Counted from the stretch's first letter, positions 8,116-16,842 are shown. The stretch is DNA of 62,266 bases from Flavonifractor sp. An306 (GCF_002159455.1 NZ_NFIQ01000013.1:1-62266); one strand, 5' to 3'. Numbers and translations: made by a program. The notes: generated from the letters alone by a model not told the origin.

Positions 8116-10194
8116 ATGAGCTATTCCGTACAAAACATCCGCAACGTCTGTCTGCTGGGCCACGGTGGCAACGGAAAGACTTCTCTGGCGGAGAGCATGC
8201 TGTACTTGACCGGTGGCACCCCCCGTCTGGGCAATCCCGTGGACGGGAACACCGTTTGCGATTATGATCCCGAGGAGACCCGCCGTCAGATTTCCATCTC
8301 CACCGCGGTGGCTCCTGTGGAATATAACGGCTGTAAGATCAACGTGCTGGACACCCCGGGCTACTTCGACTTCTCCGGCGAGGTCATCGAGGCCCTGCAG
8401 GTCTCCGACGCCGCCATCATCGTCTGCTCCGCCAAGGGCGGCATGAGCGTGGGCGCGGAGAAGGCCTGGAAGCTGTGCCAGCAGCGCAAGCTGCCCCGGC
8501 TGCTCTATATCTCCAAAACCGACGAGGACAACTCCGACTACAACGCCGCCTTCGACACCCTGCGGGAGCGGTTCGGCAAGAACATCGCCCCGGTGGTGGC
8601 GCCCATCTGGGACGCGGACAAGAAGGTCATCGGCTTTATCGACGTACTCCACAAGCGGGCCTTTGAGGCCGGCCCCAAGGGCGAACGCGTGGAGATCGAC
8701 GTGCCCGACGACAAAAAGCCCGTGCTGGACGAGCTGTACGACGCCCTGAAGGAGTCCGTGGCCGAGACCAGCGAGGAGCTGATGGACAAGTACTTCTCCG
8801 GCGAGGACTTTACCTACGCCGAGATGATCCAGGGCCTGCGGGCGGGCGTGAAGGACCTGTCCCTGTTCCCCGTGGTGTGCGGCTCCGCCGTCTCTGGCCT
8901 GGGCACCCGTATGCTGCTGGACATCATTGTGGAGCTGCTCCCCTCCCCGCTGGAGGGCCGCCCCCTGATGGGCGAGAACGAGAAAGGCGAGCTGGACGAG
9001 TTCGTCCCCTCCCCCGGCGCTCTGCCCTGCGCCCTGGTGTGGAAGACCGTGTCCGACCAGTACGGCAAGTACTCCTATGTGAAGGTGCTCTCCGGCAACC
9101 TGAAGCCTGACATGCAGATGGTCAACTCCCGCACCGGCGCCACCGAGAAGCTGGGCCGGCTGTACGTGATGAAGGGCAAGAAGGCCGAGGAAGTCAAGGA
9201 GCTGGAGTGCGGCGACATCGGCGCCATCGGCAAGATGGAGAAGGTCAAGACCGGCGACACCCTCTCCGATCCCCGGAAGGTGGTCAAGCTGGAGCCCATT
9301 CCCTTCCCCGAGCCCTGCTATTCCGTGGCCATCACCCCCAAGACCAAGGGCCAGGAGGATAAGATTGCCGCCGGCCTCACCCGCCTGAACGAGGAGGACC
9401 TGACCTTCAACTGGGTGAACAACGCTGAAACCCACCAGATGGTGGTCTCCGGCACCGGCGATATGCAGATGGACGTGATCCTGTCCCGGCTGAAGAGCCG
9501 CTTCGGCGTGGACGCCGAGCTCAGCGAGCCCCGCGTGGCCTACCGGGAGAAGATCCGCAAGAAGGTGGAGGTCCAGGGCCGCCACAAGAAGCAGACTGGC
9601 GGCCACGGCCAGTTCGGCGACGTGTGGATGCGCTTTGAGCCCGGCGACACCGAGGAGCTGCAATTCTGCGAGGAGGTCGTGGGCGGCGCGGTGCCCAAGA
9701 ACTACTTCCCCGCGGTGGAGAAGGGCATGCGGGAGGCCGTGGTCCACGGCGTGCTGGCGGGCTATCCGGTGGTGTACCTGAAGGCCACCCTGTTCGACGG
9801 CTCTTACCATCCGGTGGACTCCTCCGAAATGGCCTTCAAGACCGCCGTACAGATCGCCTACAAGACCGGCATGCCCCAGGCCAGCCCCGTGCTGCTGGAG
9901 CCCATCGGCGAGCTGAAGGTCACCATCCCCGACAGCTACATGGGCGACGTCATCGGCGATCTGAACAAGCGCCGGGGCCGCGTTATGGGCATGAACCCCG
10001 ACGGCGATGGCAATCAGGTGGTGGAGGCCGAGGTGCCTATGGCCGAGATGGGCCGTTACGCCATCGACCTGCGGTCTATGACCCAGGGCCGGGGCTCCTT
10101 CACCTTCCACTTTGTCCGCTACGAGGACGCTCCTCCTGCCGCCCAGGAGAAGGCCATCGAGGCTGCCAAGGCCATGCAGGACGAAGCCGACTAA
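8116..10194 (+). CDS. EF-G-like translational GTPase (FusA2-type paralogue)
   Basis: A 692-residue translational GTPase. G1 is GHGGNGKT (residues 15-22), the switch I region carries RRQIS (about 56-60), G3 is DTPG (79-82) and G4 is a divergent SKTD (133-136) instead of the NKxD of canonical EF-G. Domains II to V follow at normal length, with the EF-G domain IV signature (KKQTGGHGQFGDVWMRF). The divergent G domain and the stand-alone location away from rpsL-rpsG-tuf suggest the elongation factor G-like paralogue common in Clostridia, perhaps a recycling or stress form rather than the main EF-G. Start at ATG 8116 with AAGGAGAGG upstream. Confidence 0.92.
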   Translation: MSYSVQNIRNVCLLGHGGNGKTSLAESMLYLTGGTPRLGNPVDGNTVCDYDPEETRRQISISTAVAPVEYNGCKINVLDTPGYFDFSGEVIEALQVSDAAIIVCSAKGGMSVGAEKAWKLCQQRKLPRLLYISKTDEDNSDYNAAFDTLRERFGKNIAPVVAPIWDADKKVIGFIDVLHKRAFEAGPKGERVEIDVPDDKKPVLDELYDALKESVAETSEELMDKYFSGEDFTYAEMIQGLRAGVKDLSLFPVVCGSAVSGLGTRMLLDIIVELLPSPLEGRPLMGENEKGELDEFVPSPGALPCALVWKTVSDQYGKYSYVKVLSGNLKPDMQMVNSRTGATEKLGRLYVMKGKKAEEVKELECGDIGAIGKMEKVKTGDTLSDPRKVVKLEPIPFPEPCYSVAITPKTKGQEDKIAAGLTRLNEEDLTFNWVNNAETHQMVVSGTGDMQMDVILSRLKSRFGVDAELSEPRVAYREKIRKKVEVQGRHKKQTGGHGQFGDVWMRFEPGDTEELQFCEEVVGGAVPKNYFPAVEKGMREAVVHGVLAGYPVVYLKATLFDGSYHPVDSSEMAFKTAVQIAYKTGMPQASPVLLEPIGELKVTIPDSYMGDVIGDLNKRRGRVMGMNPDGDGNQVVEAEVPMAEMGRYAIDLRSMTQGRGSFTFHFVRYEDAPPAAQEKAIEAAKAMQDEAD

Positions 10195-10207
10195 CCCAAA
10201 CCACAAA

Positions 10208-10236
10208 GCGCCCCGGCCACCGGCCGGGGCGCTTTT
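10208..10236. terminator. Intrinsic terminator between convergent genes
   Basis: GCGCCCCGGCC, loop ACC, GGCCGGGGCGC, then TTTT. It serves the EF-G-like gene and, from the other side, the membrane gene ending at 10254. Confidence 0.93.
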
Positions 10237-10253
10237 CTCATGGTCAGATCTTC

Positions 10254-11735
10254 TTACGGGGCCAGGAGCCTGGCCCCCTCCTCCGTCTGCTCAAACTGGA
10301 GGGAGACCCCAATGGTGCGGAACGCCCCATCGTGGTTCCAGCTCCCCGCCAGCCGCCTCTCCAGGGCGGTGACGGCGGGATACTGGAGCCAGGTTTTCTG
10401 GTGGGTATAGTCCAGCCAGCCGTTGATGATATAGCCGTCCCGCACCTCCTCTATGGAATAGGTCAGATATCCCCGGCAGTTCTCCCCGCCGGGGGGCACG
10501 GAAAAGGCGGCGAACACGTCGTTTCCGCTGTGCTGTTCCCAGGGCAGGCTGCCGGCGGTACAGGTCCGTTCCCCCAGGAAGTAGTAGGGGGCGGCGTAGC
10601 TCTCACCGTTCTGCTCATACAGCACCCGGCCGGTCACCTGACCCGCAGAGCGCCAGCCCTCCGGCAGGTCCTCATAGACCGTCCGCAGCTGGATTGCCTC
10701 GGTGCCATGGAAGCCGGGATCCGCCAGCCAGAGGAAGTGGTGAATGATGATCCACCGCTCCTTCTCCCCCGGCACCTCCACTCCAACGCCAGTCACCCGC
10801 AGCTTCGGCATGTCGCCGCCGTCCACCGCCTCGTCGTCCACGTCCACCACCACCTGGAGGGCTCCCTCGCAGGCCGCCAGCTCCTCCGCCGTCAGATCAT
10901 CGAGCACATACTCCGGCATGCCCAGCTGCAGCAAATGGGCCCTGAGCCCTGCCGCCTCACCGTCCGGCCCCGCTTCAACCGGCGTCCACTCCATGGGGTA
11001 GCGGCTCCCCAGCAGATACCCGCAGGCGCAGCCCGCCGTCAGCAGGGCGGCAAGGGCCAGTACCAGCGTCCGGTCGCTCACCCGCACCGGGGCGGGCCGG
11101 ACGGCGTAGCCCGCCTGATCCAGTTCCTTGGAGAGCCTCCACAGACTGCGGAGGACGAGGGCGTATCCCGCCAGCATAGCCGCCAGCAGGAGCCACCCGA
11201 TCCTGTCCCCCGCCAGGGCCAGCAGCCACAGCAGGGCGTACCACACCATCAGGGCCGCCGCATTCCAGGCGCGGGGCGTTTCCCCCGCTTTCCGCTGCAC
11301 CGCCCGCAGGCCCCGCCAGAGGCAGAAGAACTCCATAAACAGCAGCGCCAGGCTGAGGCCGGTAAGGGCATTGGCCAGGGAGGAGGCGTGAACCGCCCGC
11401 TGCCAGATGGTGGTATTGAGGACCAGGTCGGCGCACACATACGCCGTCCGCAGGACTGTCACGGCATAACAGGCCCCAAACCACCGGTTTTCCCGCCGCA
11501 GGGCCCGGAACCCCAAAAGCAGCAGCACCATGCCGATGGCGGGCAGAAGCAAATGAAGATTCAGGACGTTCAGGGTGAGGGTGGTGAGGGCCATCCCCGC
11601 CAGCAGCCACCTCATGGCCCTTTTCCACGGGGTCACCCGCTTCACCACATCCTTGGGCGGCAGCCCGGTGAGGCTGCTTTCCAGCAAGGCGTCAAAGTCG
11701 TCCCCGCCCATCCGGTTCCACCCCTGGTCACCCAT
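10254..11735 (-). CDS. Multi-spanning membrane protein, likely partner of the third ECF sigma
   Basis: A 493-residue protein with a cytoplasmic head of about 40 residues (GGDDFDALLESSLTGLPPKDVV...TPW, the pattern seen in clostridial sigma-associated membrane proteins), seven to eight transmembrane helices up to about residue 245, and an extracellular C-terminal half of about 240 residues. The ATG at 11735 lies inside the last codons of the sigma gene (8-base overlap) behind GGGAGGTGAGGAGC. Position and head motif suggest an anti-sigma or sigma-regulating role; the extracellular domain is not recognised. Confidence 0.8.
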   Translation of the reverse strand: MGDQGWNRMGGDDFDALLESSLTGLPPKDVVKRVTPWKRAMRWLLAGMALTTLTLNVLNLHLLLPAIGMVLLLLGFRALRRENRWFGACYAVTVLRTAYVCADLVLNTTIWQRAVHASSLANALTGLSLALLFMEFFCLWRGLRAVQRKAGETPRAWNAAALMVWYALLWLLALAGDRIGWLLLAAMLAGYALVLRSLWRLSKELDQAGYAVRPAPVRVSDRTLVLALAALLTAGCACGYLLGSRYPMEWTPVEAGPDGEAAGLRAHLLQLGMPEYVLDDLTAEELAACEGALQVVVDVDDEAVDGGDMPKLRVTGVGVEVPGEKERWIIIHHFLWLADPGFHGTEAIQLRTVYEDLPEGWRSAGQVTGRVLYEQNGESYAAPYYFLGERTCTAGSLPWEQHSGNDVFAAFSVPPGGENCRGYLTYSIEEVRDGYIINGWLDYTHQKTWLQYPAVTALERRLAGSWNHDGAFRTIGVSLQFEQTEEGARLLAP

Positions 11736-12234
11736 GCTCCTCACCTCCCAACAGGGTGCGCAGCCGCTTTTTCAGCCGGTACAGCCGCCCCTCCACCGCC
11801 CGCTGGCTCAGACCCAGCTCGGCGGCGATCTGGGCGGTGGACTGGCGGTAGTAATATTTCCGGTAAAACAGGGCCCGGTCGCTGCCGGGCAGCCTCTCCA
11901 GGGCACGCCGCACCGCCTCCTGCCGCTCCCGGAGCAGCACCGCCTCCTCCGGGGTGGGCTCCGGTGAGGGCATATGTTCCTCCACTTGGCCAACCATATA
12001 CCGGCGGGCCTGCCTTCTGGCGTAATCCAGAGCGGTATTCCGGGCCACGGCGGTGAGCCAGGCGGTCCAGCTCCCCCGGGCCGGGTCAAACTGCCCGCTT
12101 CTTTCCCACACCCGCAGCGCCGTCTCGGAAAGGCAGTCCTCCTGATCCTGGGGGTTGGGCAGGATGGGGGCGATGACATAGCGCAGCAGCGGCCCATAGC
12201 GCCGCAGCAGGTCAACCAGCTCCCTCTCGTCCAC
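11728..12234 (-). CDS. ECF-type RNA polymerase sigma factor (third of three)
   Basis: A 168-residue ECF sigma factor starting at GTG 12234 (GAGAGGAGG upstream). Region 2 carries DQEDCLSETALRVWE and AWLTAVARNTALDYAR; region 4 carries LPGSDRALFYRKYYYRQSTAQIAAELGLSQRAVEGRLYRLKKRL. It is followed at once by the overlapping membrane gene. Three unrelated-looking ECF systems in 12 kb point to a surface-sensing lifestyle; their targets cannot be read from this window. Confidence 0.92.
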   Translation of the reverse strand: MDERELVDLLRRYGPLLRYVIAPILPNPQDQEDCLSETALRVWERSGQFDPARGSWTAWLTAVARNTALDYARRQARRYMVGQVEEHMPSPEPTPEEAVLLRERQEAVRRALERLPGSDRALFYRKYYYRQSTAQIAAELGLSQRAVEGRLYRLKKRLRTLLGGEEHG

Positions 12235-12305
12235 GCCGCCGCCTCCTCTCCCGGTCCTTTCCCTCTACTATACGCCGCCCGGCGGAAAAACCCACGGACA
12301 AAAAA

Positions 12306-12336
12306 CGCCTGTCCCCACGCAACATGGGGACAGGCG
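12306..12336. terminator. Terminator of uridine kinase gene
   Basis: CGCCTGTCCCC and its complement GGGGACAGGCG around a 9-base loop. On the minus strand the stem is followed by TTTTTTGTCC, placing it just behind udk and ahead of the third sigma operon. Confidence 0.92.
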
Positions 12337-12342
12337 CTTTTC

Positions 12343-12969
12343 TCATAAAACCCGGGCCTCCGCCAGGTGGCTCTGGATGCGCTGGATGATCATATCCATG
12401 GCCACGGCGTTTTTTCCGCCCTCGGGGACGATGATATCGGCGTACCGCTTGGAGGGCTCCACAAACTGCTCGTGCATGGGCTTGACGGTGGTGAGATACT
12501 GCTGCACCACCGAGTCCAGGGAGCGGCCCCGCTTCTTTACGTCCCGCATGATCCGCCGGAGGATACGCACGTCGGCGTCGGTATCCACGAAGATCTTAAT
12601 ATCCATCAGCCGCCGCAGCTCCGGCTCGGCAAAAATCAGGATGCCCTCTATCAGAATCACCGGGGCGGGGCACACCTCCACCGTCTCCGCCGCCCGGTTG
12701 TGGATGGTGTAGTCGTAGGTGGGGCTCTCCACCCGCTCGCCCCGGCGCAGGGCCTTCAGGTCCTCCACCACTCGGGGGGTATCAAAGGCGTCAGGGTGAT
12801 CGTAGTTCAGCTTACACCGCTCCTCAAAGGGCATATCGCTGTGCTCTTTGTAGTAGTTGTCATGGTACAGGATGGAGACCAAATCCCCAAACCGCTCCTT
12901 CAAACCCAGCGTCAGGGTGGTCTTGCCCGAGCCGGTGCCGCCGGCGATGCCGATGATCATGGTGTCCAT
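12343..12969 (-). CDS. udk: Uridine kinase
   Basis: A 208-residue uridine/cytidine kinase of the salvage pathway, phosphorylating uridine to UMP with ATP or GTP. The Walker A motif is GGTGSGKT (residues 10-17), followed by the family segments YHDNYYKEHSDMPFEER, NYDHPDAFDT and the lid with RRIMRDVKKRGRS. Length and motifs are standard. The ATG at 12969 has GGGAGCGG upstream; a second ATG three codons on is possible. It stands alone between the selenium genes and its terminator. Confidence 0.95.
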   Translation of the reverse strand: MDTMIIGIAGGTGSGKTTLTLGLKERFGDLVSILYHDNYYKEHSDMPFEERCKLNYDHPDAFDTPRVVEDLKALRRGERVESPTYDYTIHNRAAETVEVCPAPVILIEGILIFAEPELRRLMDIKIFVDTDADVRILRRIMRDVKKRGRSLDSVVQQYLTTVKPMHEQFVEPSKRYADIIVPEGGKNAVAMDMIIQRIQSHLAEARVL

Positions 12970-13035
12970 TTCCGTCCGCTCCCCCGTTTTTTCTCCAGTA
13001 TAGCACAGGGCGGCGGCGGGTACAAGGGTTCCGGC

Positions 13036-13296
13036 TCATTCCTCCTGGGCCTGAAACAACAGCCGGTAGTCCGTCCCCTCCTGGGCATACACCGCCTCCA
13101 GGTCCTCGTCTGCCCAGCCGGTCTGAAACGGGGCGGAAAACCGGACGCAGGTGCCGCAGGAGACCGACAGCTTCCGGGGTACCGGGGCCAGCACCGCCCG
13201 CTCCCCCAGTCCGGCCAGCCGCCGCTGGAAGCACAGGGCCCCGTAATGGGTATGGAAGGTGGCGATGTGAGGCAGCTCAGGAGATGGTGAGCTCAT
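13036..13296 (-). CDS. DUF3343 protein (putative sulfur/selenium carrier)
   Basis: An 86-residue DUF3343 protein. The fold family is known as a small partner of YedF/YedE in selenium-using bacteria; the conserved SCGTC cysteines near the middle fit a carrier of reactive sulfur or selenium. It begins at ATG 13296, overlapping the end of yedF by 20 bases with GGAGAGGACT upstream, so it is translated from the same mRNA. The exact chemistry of this family has not been shown; the link to selenium here rests on the neighbours selD, yedE and yedF. Confidence 0.87.
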   Translation of the reverse strand: MSSPSPELPHIATFHTHYGALCFQRRLAGLGERAVLAPVPRKLSVSCGTCVRFSAPFQTGWADEDLEAVYAQEGTDYRLLFQAQEE

Positions 13297-13477
13297 AGTC
13301 CTCTCCCACGGCCTTCCAGCTCACCTGGTAGCCGTTGTTGGTTGCAAAGCGGCGGATGTTCTGCAAGGGGGTCTCGCTGTCCACCAGCACGGTGAGAGGG
13401 GTGCCCTGCTCCAGGGCCTTTTTGGTCATGAGTACCGGCTCGGGGCAGGAATAGCCTCTGGCGTCGATCTGATTCAT
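13277..13477 (-). CDS. yedF: YedF-like TusA-family sulfurtransferase (selenium block)
   Basis: A 66-residue SirA/TusA-like protein with the signature CPEP (Cys11) near the N-terminus, the site that carries persulfide or perselenide in relatives. Only the TusA domain is present; many selenium-linked YedF proteins are longer, with a second DsrE-like or DUF3343 domain, and here the DUF3343 part is a separate overlapping gene. Start at ATG 13475-13477 with AGGTGGAAC upstream, 9 bases after the yedE stop. Confidence 0.9.
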   Translation of the reverse strand: MNQIDARGYSCPEPVLMTKKALEQGTPLTVLVDSETPLQNIRRFATNNGYQVSWKAVGEDYELTIS

Positions 13478-13486
13478 AGTTCCACC

Positions 13487-14560
13487 TCACACTTTCTTTA
13501 CGTTGGCCCCGCCGATGGCGCACACCACCGCCAGGCCGATGATCACGGCCACCTTACCGGCAAAGCTGGGCCCGTCGGTGGAGGAGGCCAGTCCGAAATT
13601 GTGGCAGAAGGCGGCCCCCACCACCATACCCAGCACAGCCATGGAGGAGTCGCTGTTGCCGCCACCGGACAGGATCAGCTGCCGCAGGGGGCAGCCGCCC
13701 AGCAGCACGGAGCCCAGGCCCACCAGCACCATGCCCAAAAAGTTCCACAGACCGTCGGTGTGGGCCACCGCCTGACCGGCAAAGCCGGGGGTAAAGCCGC
13801 CTCGGATGCCCATGGCGCCCACAATCAGGTTGCCCACCAGCACCGCCACAAAAATGGCCACAAAGCCCATCAGCAGGTGGAAGTCCCGGAGCATGATGGC
13901 GTCCCGGATGCCGCCGGCCATGCACAGCCGGGTGCGCTGGGCGATGGCGCCCACCGCCAGGCCGGCCACCAGGGCCGCCGCAATGGGGGCCCGCATGGAG
14001 CCGGGGCCCTCGGTGGAGAAGAAAATAAAGGCGGGGGCGGCGATCACCAGCACCAGCAGAGCCACGTTGACGGCGGGCATCAGCAGACCCTCCACCCTGG
14101 CCTGGGGCTGGGACTTTTTCAGGGAGAATCCCTTTTTCAGGAACAGCGTGCCCGCAAAAATACCGGCAATGAAGCCCACCAGGCCCAGAATGGCGTTGCC
14201 GTCGCCGCCGCCCAGGCGGATGACCATCCGCAGGGGACAGCCCAGGAACATGAGGGCCCCCACCATGACGCAGAAACCCAGCACGAACCGGGTCATGGGG
14301 GAGGAGCCGCCCCGAACCTTGAACTCCTTCCCCGCCAGGGCCGTGATCATGGCCCCCAGCACCAGACCTATGATCTCCGGCCGGATGTACTGCACAATGG
14401 GGGCCCGATGGAGCCCCAGACCGCCTGCAATGTCCCGCAGGAAGCAAGCGATACAGAAGCCCATGTTCACCGGGTTGCCCAGGGCCACCAGCACTACGGA
14501 TGCGATACCCACCACCAGACCGGCCAGAATCACCGGCAGATGCTCCTTCCACCTGGTCAC
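13487..14560 (-). CDS. yedE: YedE-family selenium/sulfur membrane transporter
   Basis: About 357 residues with nine to ten membrane helices and two copies of the GCPLR motif (MFLGCPLRMVIRLGGGDGN and LLGGCPLRQLILSGGGNSD), showing the internal duplication of the DUF395/YeeE-YedE transporter family. In selenoprotein-making clostridia this subgroup travels with selD and is annotated as selenium metabolism YedE. AAGGAG at 14569-14574 overlaps an upstream in-frame GTG, so the GTG at 14560, 8 bases further, is the better start. It is downstream of selD in the same direction. Confidence 0.9.
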   Translation of the reverse strand: MTRWKEHLPVILAGLVVGIASVVLVALGNPVNMGFCIACFLRDIAGGLGLHRAPIVQYIRPEIIGLVLGAMITALAGKEFKVRGGSSPMTRFVLGFCVMVGALMFLGCPLRMVIRLGGGDGNAILGLVGFIAGIFAGTLFLKKGFSLKKSQPQARVEGLLMPAVNVALLVLVIAAPAFIFFSTEGPGSMRAPIAAALVAGLAVGAIAQRTRLCMAGGIRDAIMLRDFHLLMGFVAIFVAVLVGNLIVGAMGIRGGFTPGFAGQAVAHTDGLWNFLGMVLVGLGSVLLGGCPLRQLILSGGGNSDSSMAVLGMVVGAAFCHNFGLASSTDGPSFAGKVAVIIGLAVVCAIGGANVKKV

Positions 14561-14717
14561 ACACACCACTCCTTAAAATTTTTTAGGAAAACAAAAATTT
14601 CGTTCTCTCAGGTGATTATAGCTCCCGGCGGTGAAAAATGGAAACTGGTTTTTCCTATATTGTCAATGCATTATATAGAAAAATCCAATAAAATGTGGTA
14701 TGCTTTGCACAGGCAAA

Positions 14718-14746
14718 GGGGCCGGGCGGCAGCGCCGCCCGGCCCC
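14718..14746 (-). terminator. Hairpin downstream of selD
   Basis: A 13-bp GC stem (GGGGCCGGGCGGC with its complement) around loop AGC, 11 bases beyond the selD stop. No strong T run follows on the minus strand, so it may only attenuate transcription into yedE. The 150 bp between selD and yedE otherwise hold an AT-rich segment (14570-14700) that could carry a second promoter. Confidence 0.6.
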
Positions 14747-14757
14747 TCGTCCGGTTC

Positions 14758-15798
14758 TCAGATGATGCGAAGCAGTTTTTCCCCTCTGGGGCGTACCGCC
14801 CCCACGGCGGCGGCGGACACGCCGCTGTCGGCCAGCCGACGCAGCAGCTCCTCCGCCCGGTCCTCCGGGATACTGACCAGCAGACCTCCGGCGGTCTGGG
14901 GATCGTAGAGGCAGTCCAGCACCTCCTGGGGGAATTCCCCCGCTCTCTCCACCTCCGGCCCGGCAAAATCCAGGTTGCGGTAGGCTCCGGCGGGGATGAT
15001 CCCGTCCCGGGCCAGCTCCAGGGCCCTGGGCAGGATGGGGACCCGGTTGGGCCACAGCTCCACCGTCAGGCCGGAGCCCTCCGCCAGTTCCTTGGCGTGG
15101 CCCATCAGACCGAAGCCGGTGATATCGGTGCAGGCGTTGGGGCGCAGGGGCACGGCGGCCTCCGCCGCCGCCCGGTTCAGGGTGGTCATCACCGCCACCA
15201 TCTCCCGGTAATCCCCCTCCTCCAGCAGCTCCGCCTTGGCGGCGGTGGTCAGAATTCCGGTGCCCAGAGGCTTGGTGAGCACCAGAATATCCCCCTCTTT
15301 CCCGCCGCTGTTGGTGAGTACCCGGTGGGGGTGGACCAGTCCGGTGACGCACAGGCCATACTTGGGCTCCGGATCCTCGATGCTGTGGCCCCCGGCGATC
15401 ACCGCACCCGCCTCCGCCACCTTGGAGGCTCCGCCGGCCAGGATCTCCCCCACCGCCTCCAGAGGCAGGCAGGAGGGGAAGGCCAGCAGATTCATGGCCA
15501 GCTTTGGCACGCCCCCCATGGCGTACACGTCGGAGAGGGCGTTGGCGGCGGCGATCTGCCCAAAGGTGTAGGGGTCGTCCACCACCGGCGGGAAGAAGTC
15601 CACCGTCTGCACCATGGCGACGTCGTCGCTCACCCGGTAGACGGCGGCGTCGTCGCTCTCGTCAAATCCCACCAGCAGATTGGGGTCCGCTGTTCTGGGC
15701 AGGCCGGACAATACATTCCTTAGGACACCCGGTCCTATCTTGGCCCCTCACCCACCGGCCGTGGTCATGGCGGTCAGGCGCAGCTTTTCATACGGCAT
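14758..15798 (-). CDS. selD: Selenide, water dikinase, selenoprotein form (UGA = Sec17)
   Basis: SelD makes monoselenophosphate from selenide and ATP, the selenium donor for selenocysteine. The frame runs from ATG 15798 (AAAGGGGGTGACGAG upstream) through an in-frame TGA at 15748-15750 to 14758, giving 346 residues. Residues 1-22 are MPYEKLRLTAMTTAGG-Sec-GAKIG; Sec17 and Lys20 fall exactly where E. coli SelD has its catalytic Cys17 and Lys20. Later marks (DPNLLVGFDxSDDAAVY, VDFFPPVVDDPY, GGHSIEDPEPKYGL) are standard. Stopping at the TGA, or starting after it, would give a dead protein. A SECIS-like hairpin follows the TGA. Confidence 0.95.
15721..15750 (-). promoter_or_regulatory. Sec codon and bacterial SECIS-like hairpin in selD
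   Basis: On the minus strand the TGA (15750-15748) is followed after 10 bases by stem TAGGAC (15737-15732), loop CGGGT, and complement GTCCTA (15726-15721). The loop begins 16 bases beyond the UGA and has G at its second position, within the published pattern for bacterial SECIS elements that recruit SelB. Confidence 0.85.
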
Positions 15799-15822
15799 CT
15801 CGTCACCCCCTTTCTGTTCTCC

Positions 15823-15851
15823 ACTATACCCCATTTTTTCCGAAAATACAA
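15823..15851 (-). promoter_or_regulatory. Promoter of the selD operon
   Basis: Minus strand TTGTAT, 17 bases, TATAGT (10 on the plus strand at 15823-15828), 25 bases before the selD start. It lies within the 69-bp gap shared with the divergent LysR gene, where the regulator probably binds. Confidence 0.72.
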
Positions 15852-15867
15852 TGAGGAGGCGGCTCTT

Positions 15868-16773
15868 ATGCAGCTCAAGCAACTGGAGATCTTTGTCCAG
15901 GTGGCCCGTCTGCACAGCTTTTCCCGGGCGGCGGAGGCCCTCTATCTGACCCAGCCCACCGTCAGCGCCCACATGAACGCTCTGGAGGAAGAGCTGGGGA
16001 CCCGGCTGGTGGTACGCTCCACCAAGGAGTTGCGGCTGACGCCCCCCGGCCAGGTGCTGGAGCGCTACGCCGCGGAGATTCTGGGCCTGTGCCAGCTGGC
16101 GGAGCAGGAGGTGCGCACCGCCGCCGGGGCCATCGCGGGCACCCTGTCCATCGCCGCCTCCACCGTCCCCGCCCAGTACCTGCTGCCCCAGGCCCTGCCC
16201 GCCCTGCGCCAGCGTTATCCCCAGGTTTTTTTCCAGGTGCGCCAGGGGGACAGCAGCCAGGTCATCCAGTGGATGACGGAAAACGGGGCGGAACTGGGGA
16301 TCGTGGGGGCCCCCGCCCAGCGGCCGGGCCTTTTATGCGTTCCCTTTCTCACCGAGCGCCTGGTGATCGCCGCCCCCAACACGCCCCCCTACCAGCATCT
16401 GGAGGGCAACCTCACCCCTCAGCTGCTGCGCACCCTTCCCTTCCTGGTGCGGGAGCCGGGCTCAGGTACCCGGAAGCAGGCCGACCAGTTCCTGCGCAGC
16501 CTGGGGCTGGAGCCCCAGGCGCTGAATCTGGCCGCCCAGCTGGAGAGCACCGAGAGCATCCTCCAGGGGGTGAAATACGGCCTGGGCGTGTCCATCGTCT
16601 CCCAGTACGCCGCCCGGGAGGAGGCCGCCGCCGGCCGGATCCTGCTGTTCCACTGGGACAGTCCCCTGCTGGAGCGGCAGTTCTACCTGCTCTACCGCCG
16701 CTCCGCCGCCCTCTCCCCGGCGGCCGCCATGCTGCTTCAGGAGCTGCCCTCTTTTTACCAAAACCAGGGCTGA
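15868..16773 (+). CDS. LysR-family regulator linked to selenium metabolism
   Basis: A 301-residue LysR-type regulator: winged helix-turn-helix at about residues 15-60 (HSFSRAAEALYLTQPTVSAHMNALEEELG) and a C-terminal effector-binding domain. The ATG at 15868 has GAGGAGGCGGCTCTT upstream. It is divergent from selD with only 69 bp between, the common layout for a LysR protein controlling its neighbour, and the sequence resembles the LysR group that accompanies Sec genes in clostridia. The ligand is unknown; a selenium or sulfur compound is a reasonable guess. Confidence 0.9.
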   Translation: MQLKQLEIFVQVARLHSFSRAAEALYLTQPTVSAHMNALEEELGTRLVVRSTKELRLTPPGQVLERYAAEILGLCQLAEQEVRTAAGAIAGTLSIAASTVPAQYLLPQALPALRQRYPQVFFQVRQGDSSQVIQWMTENGAELGIVGAPAQRPGLLCVPFLTERLVIAAPNTPPYQHLEGNLTPQLLRTLPFLVREPGSGTRKQADQFLRSLGLEPQALNLAAQLESTESILQGVKYGLGVSIVSQYAAREEAAAGRILLFHWDSPLLERQFYLLYRRSAALSPAAAMLLQELPSFYQNQG

Positions 16774-16842
16774 GCCGCCGCACCCTCCCCCTCCGCCCCG
16801 CATAGGCTGAGGGTGAAAAAACTGAGATTTGGAGGGTCGCCT

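Noticed and set aside
15748-15972. A separate short gene ending at the TGA upstream of selD
   Set aside because: Its last 16 residues are the N-terminus of SelD; the TGA is a selenocysteine codon and not an end.
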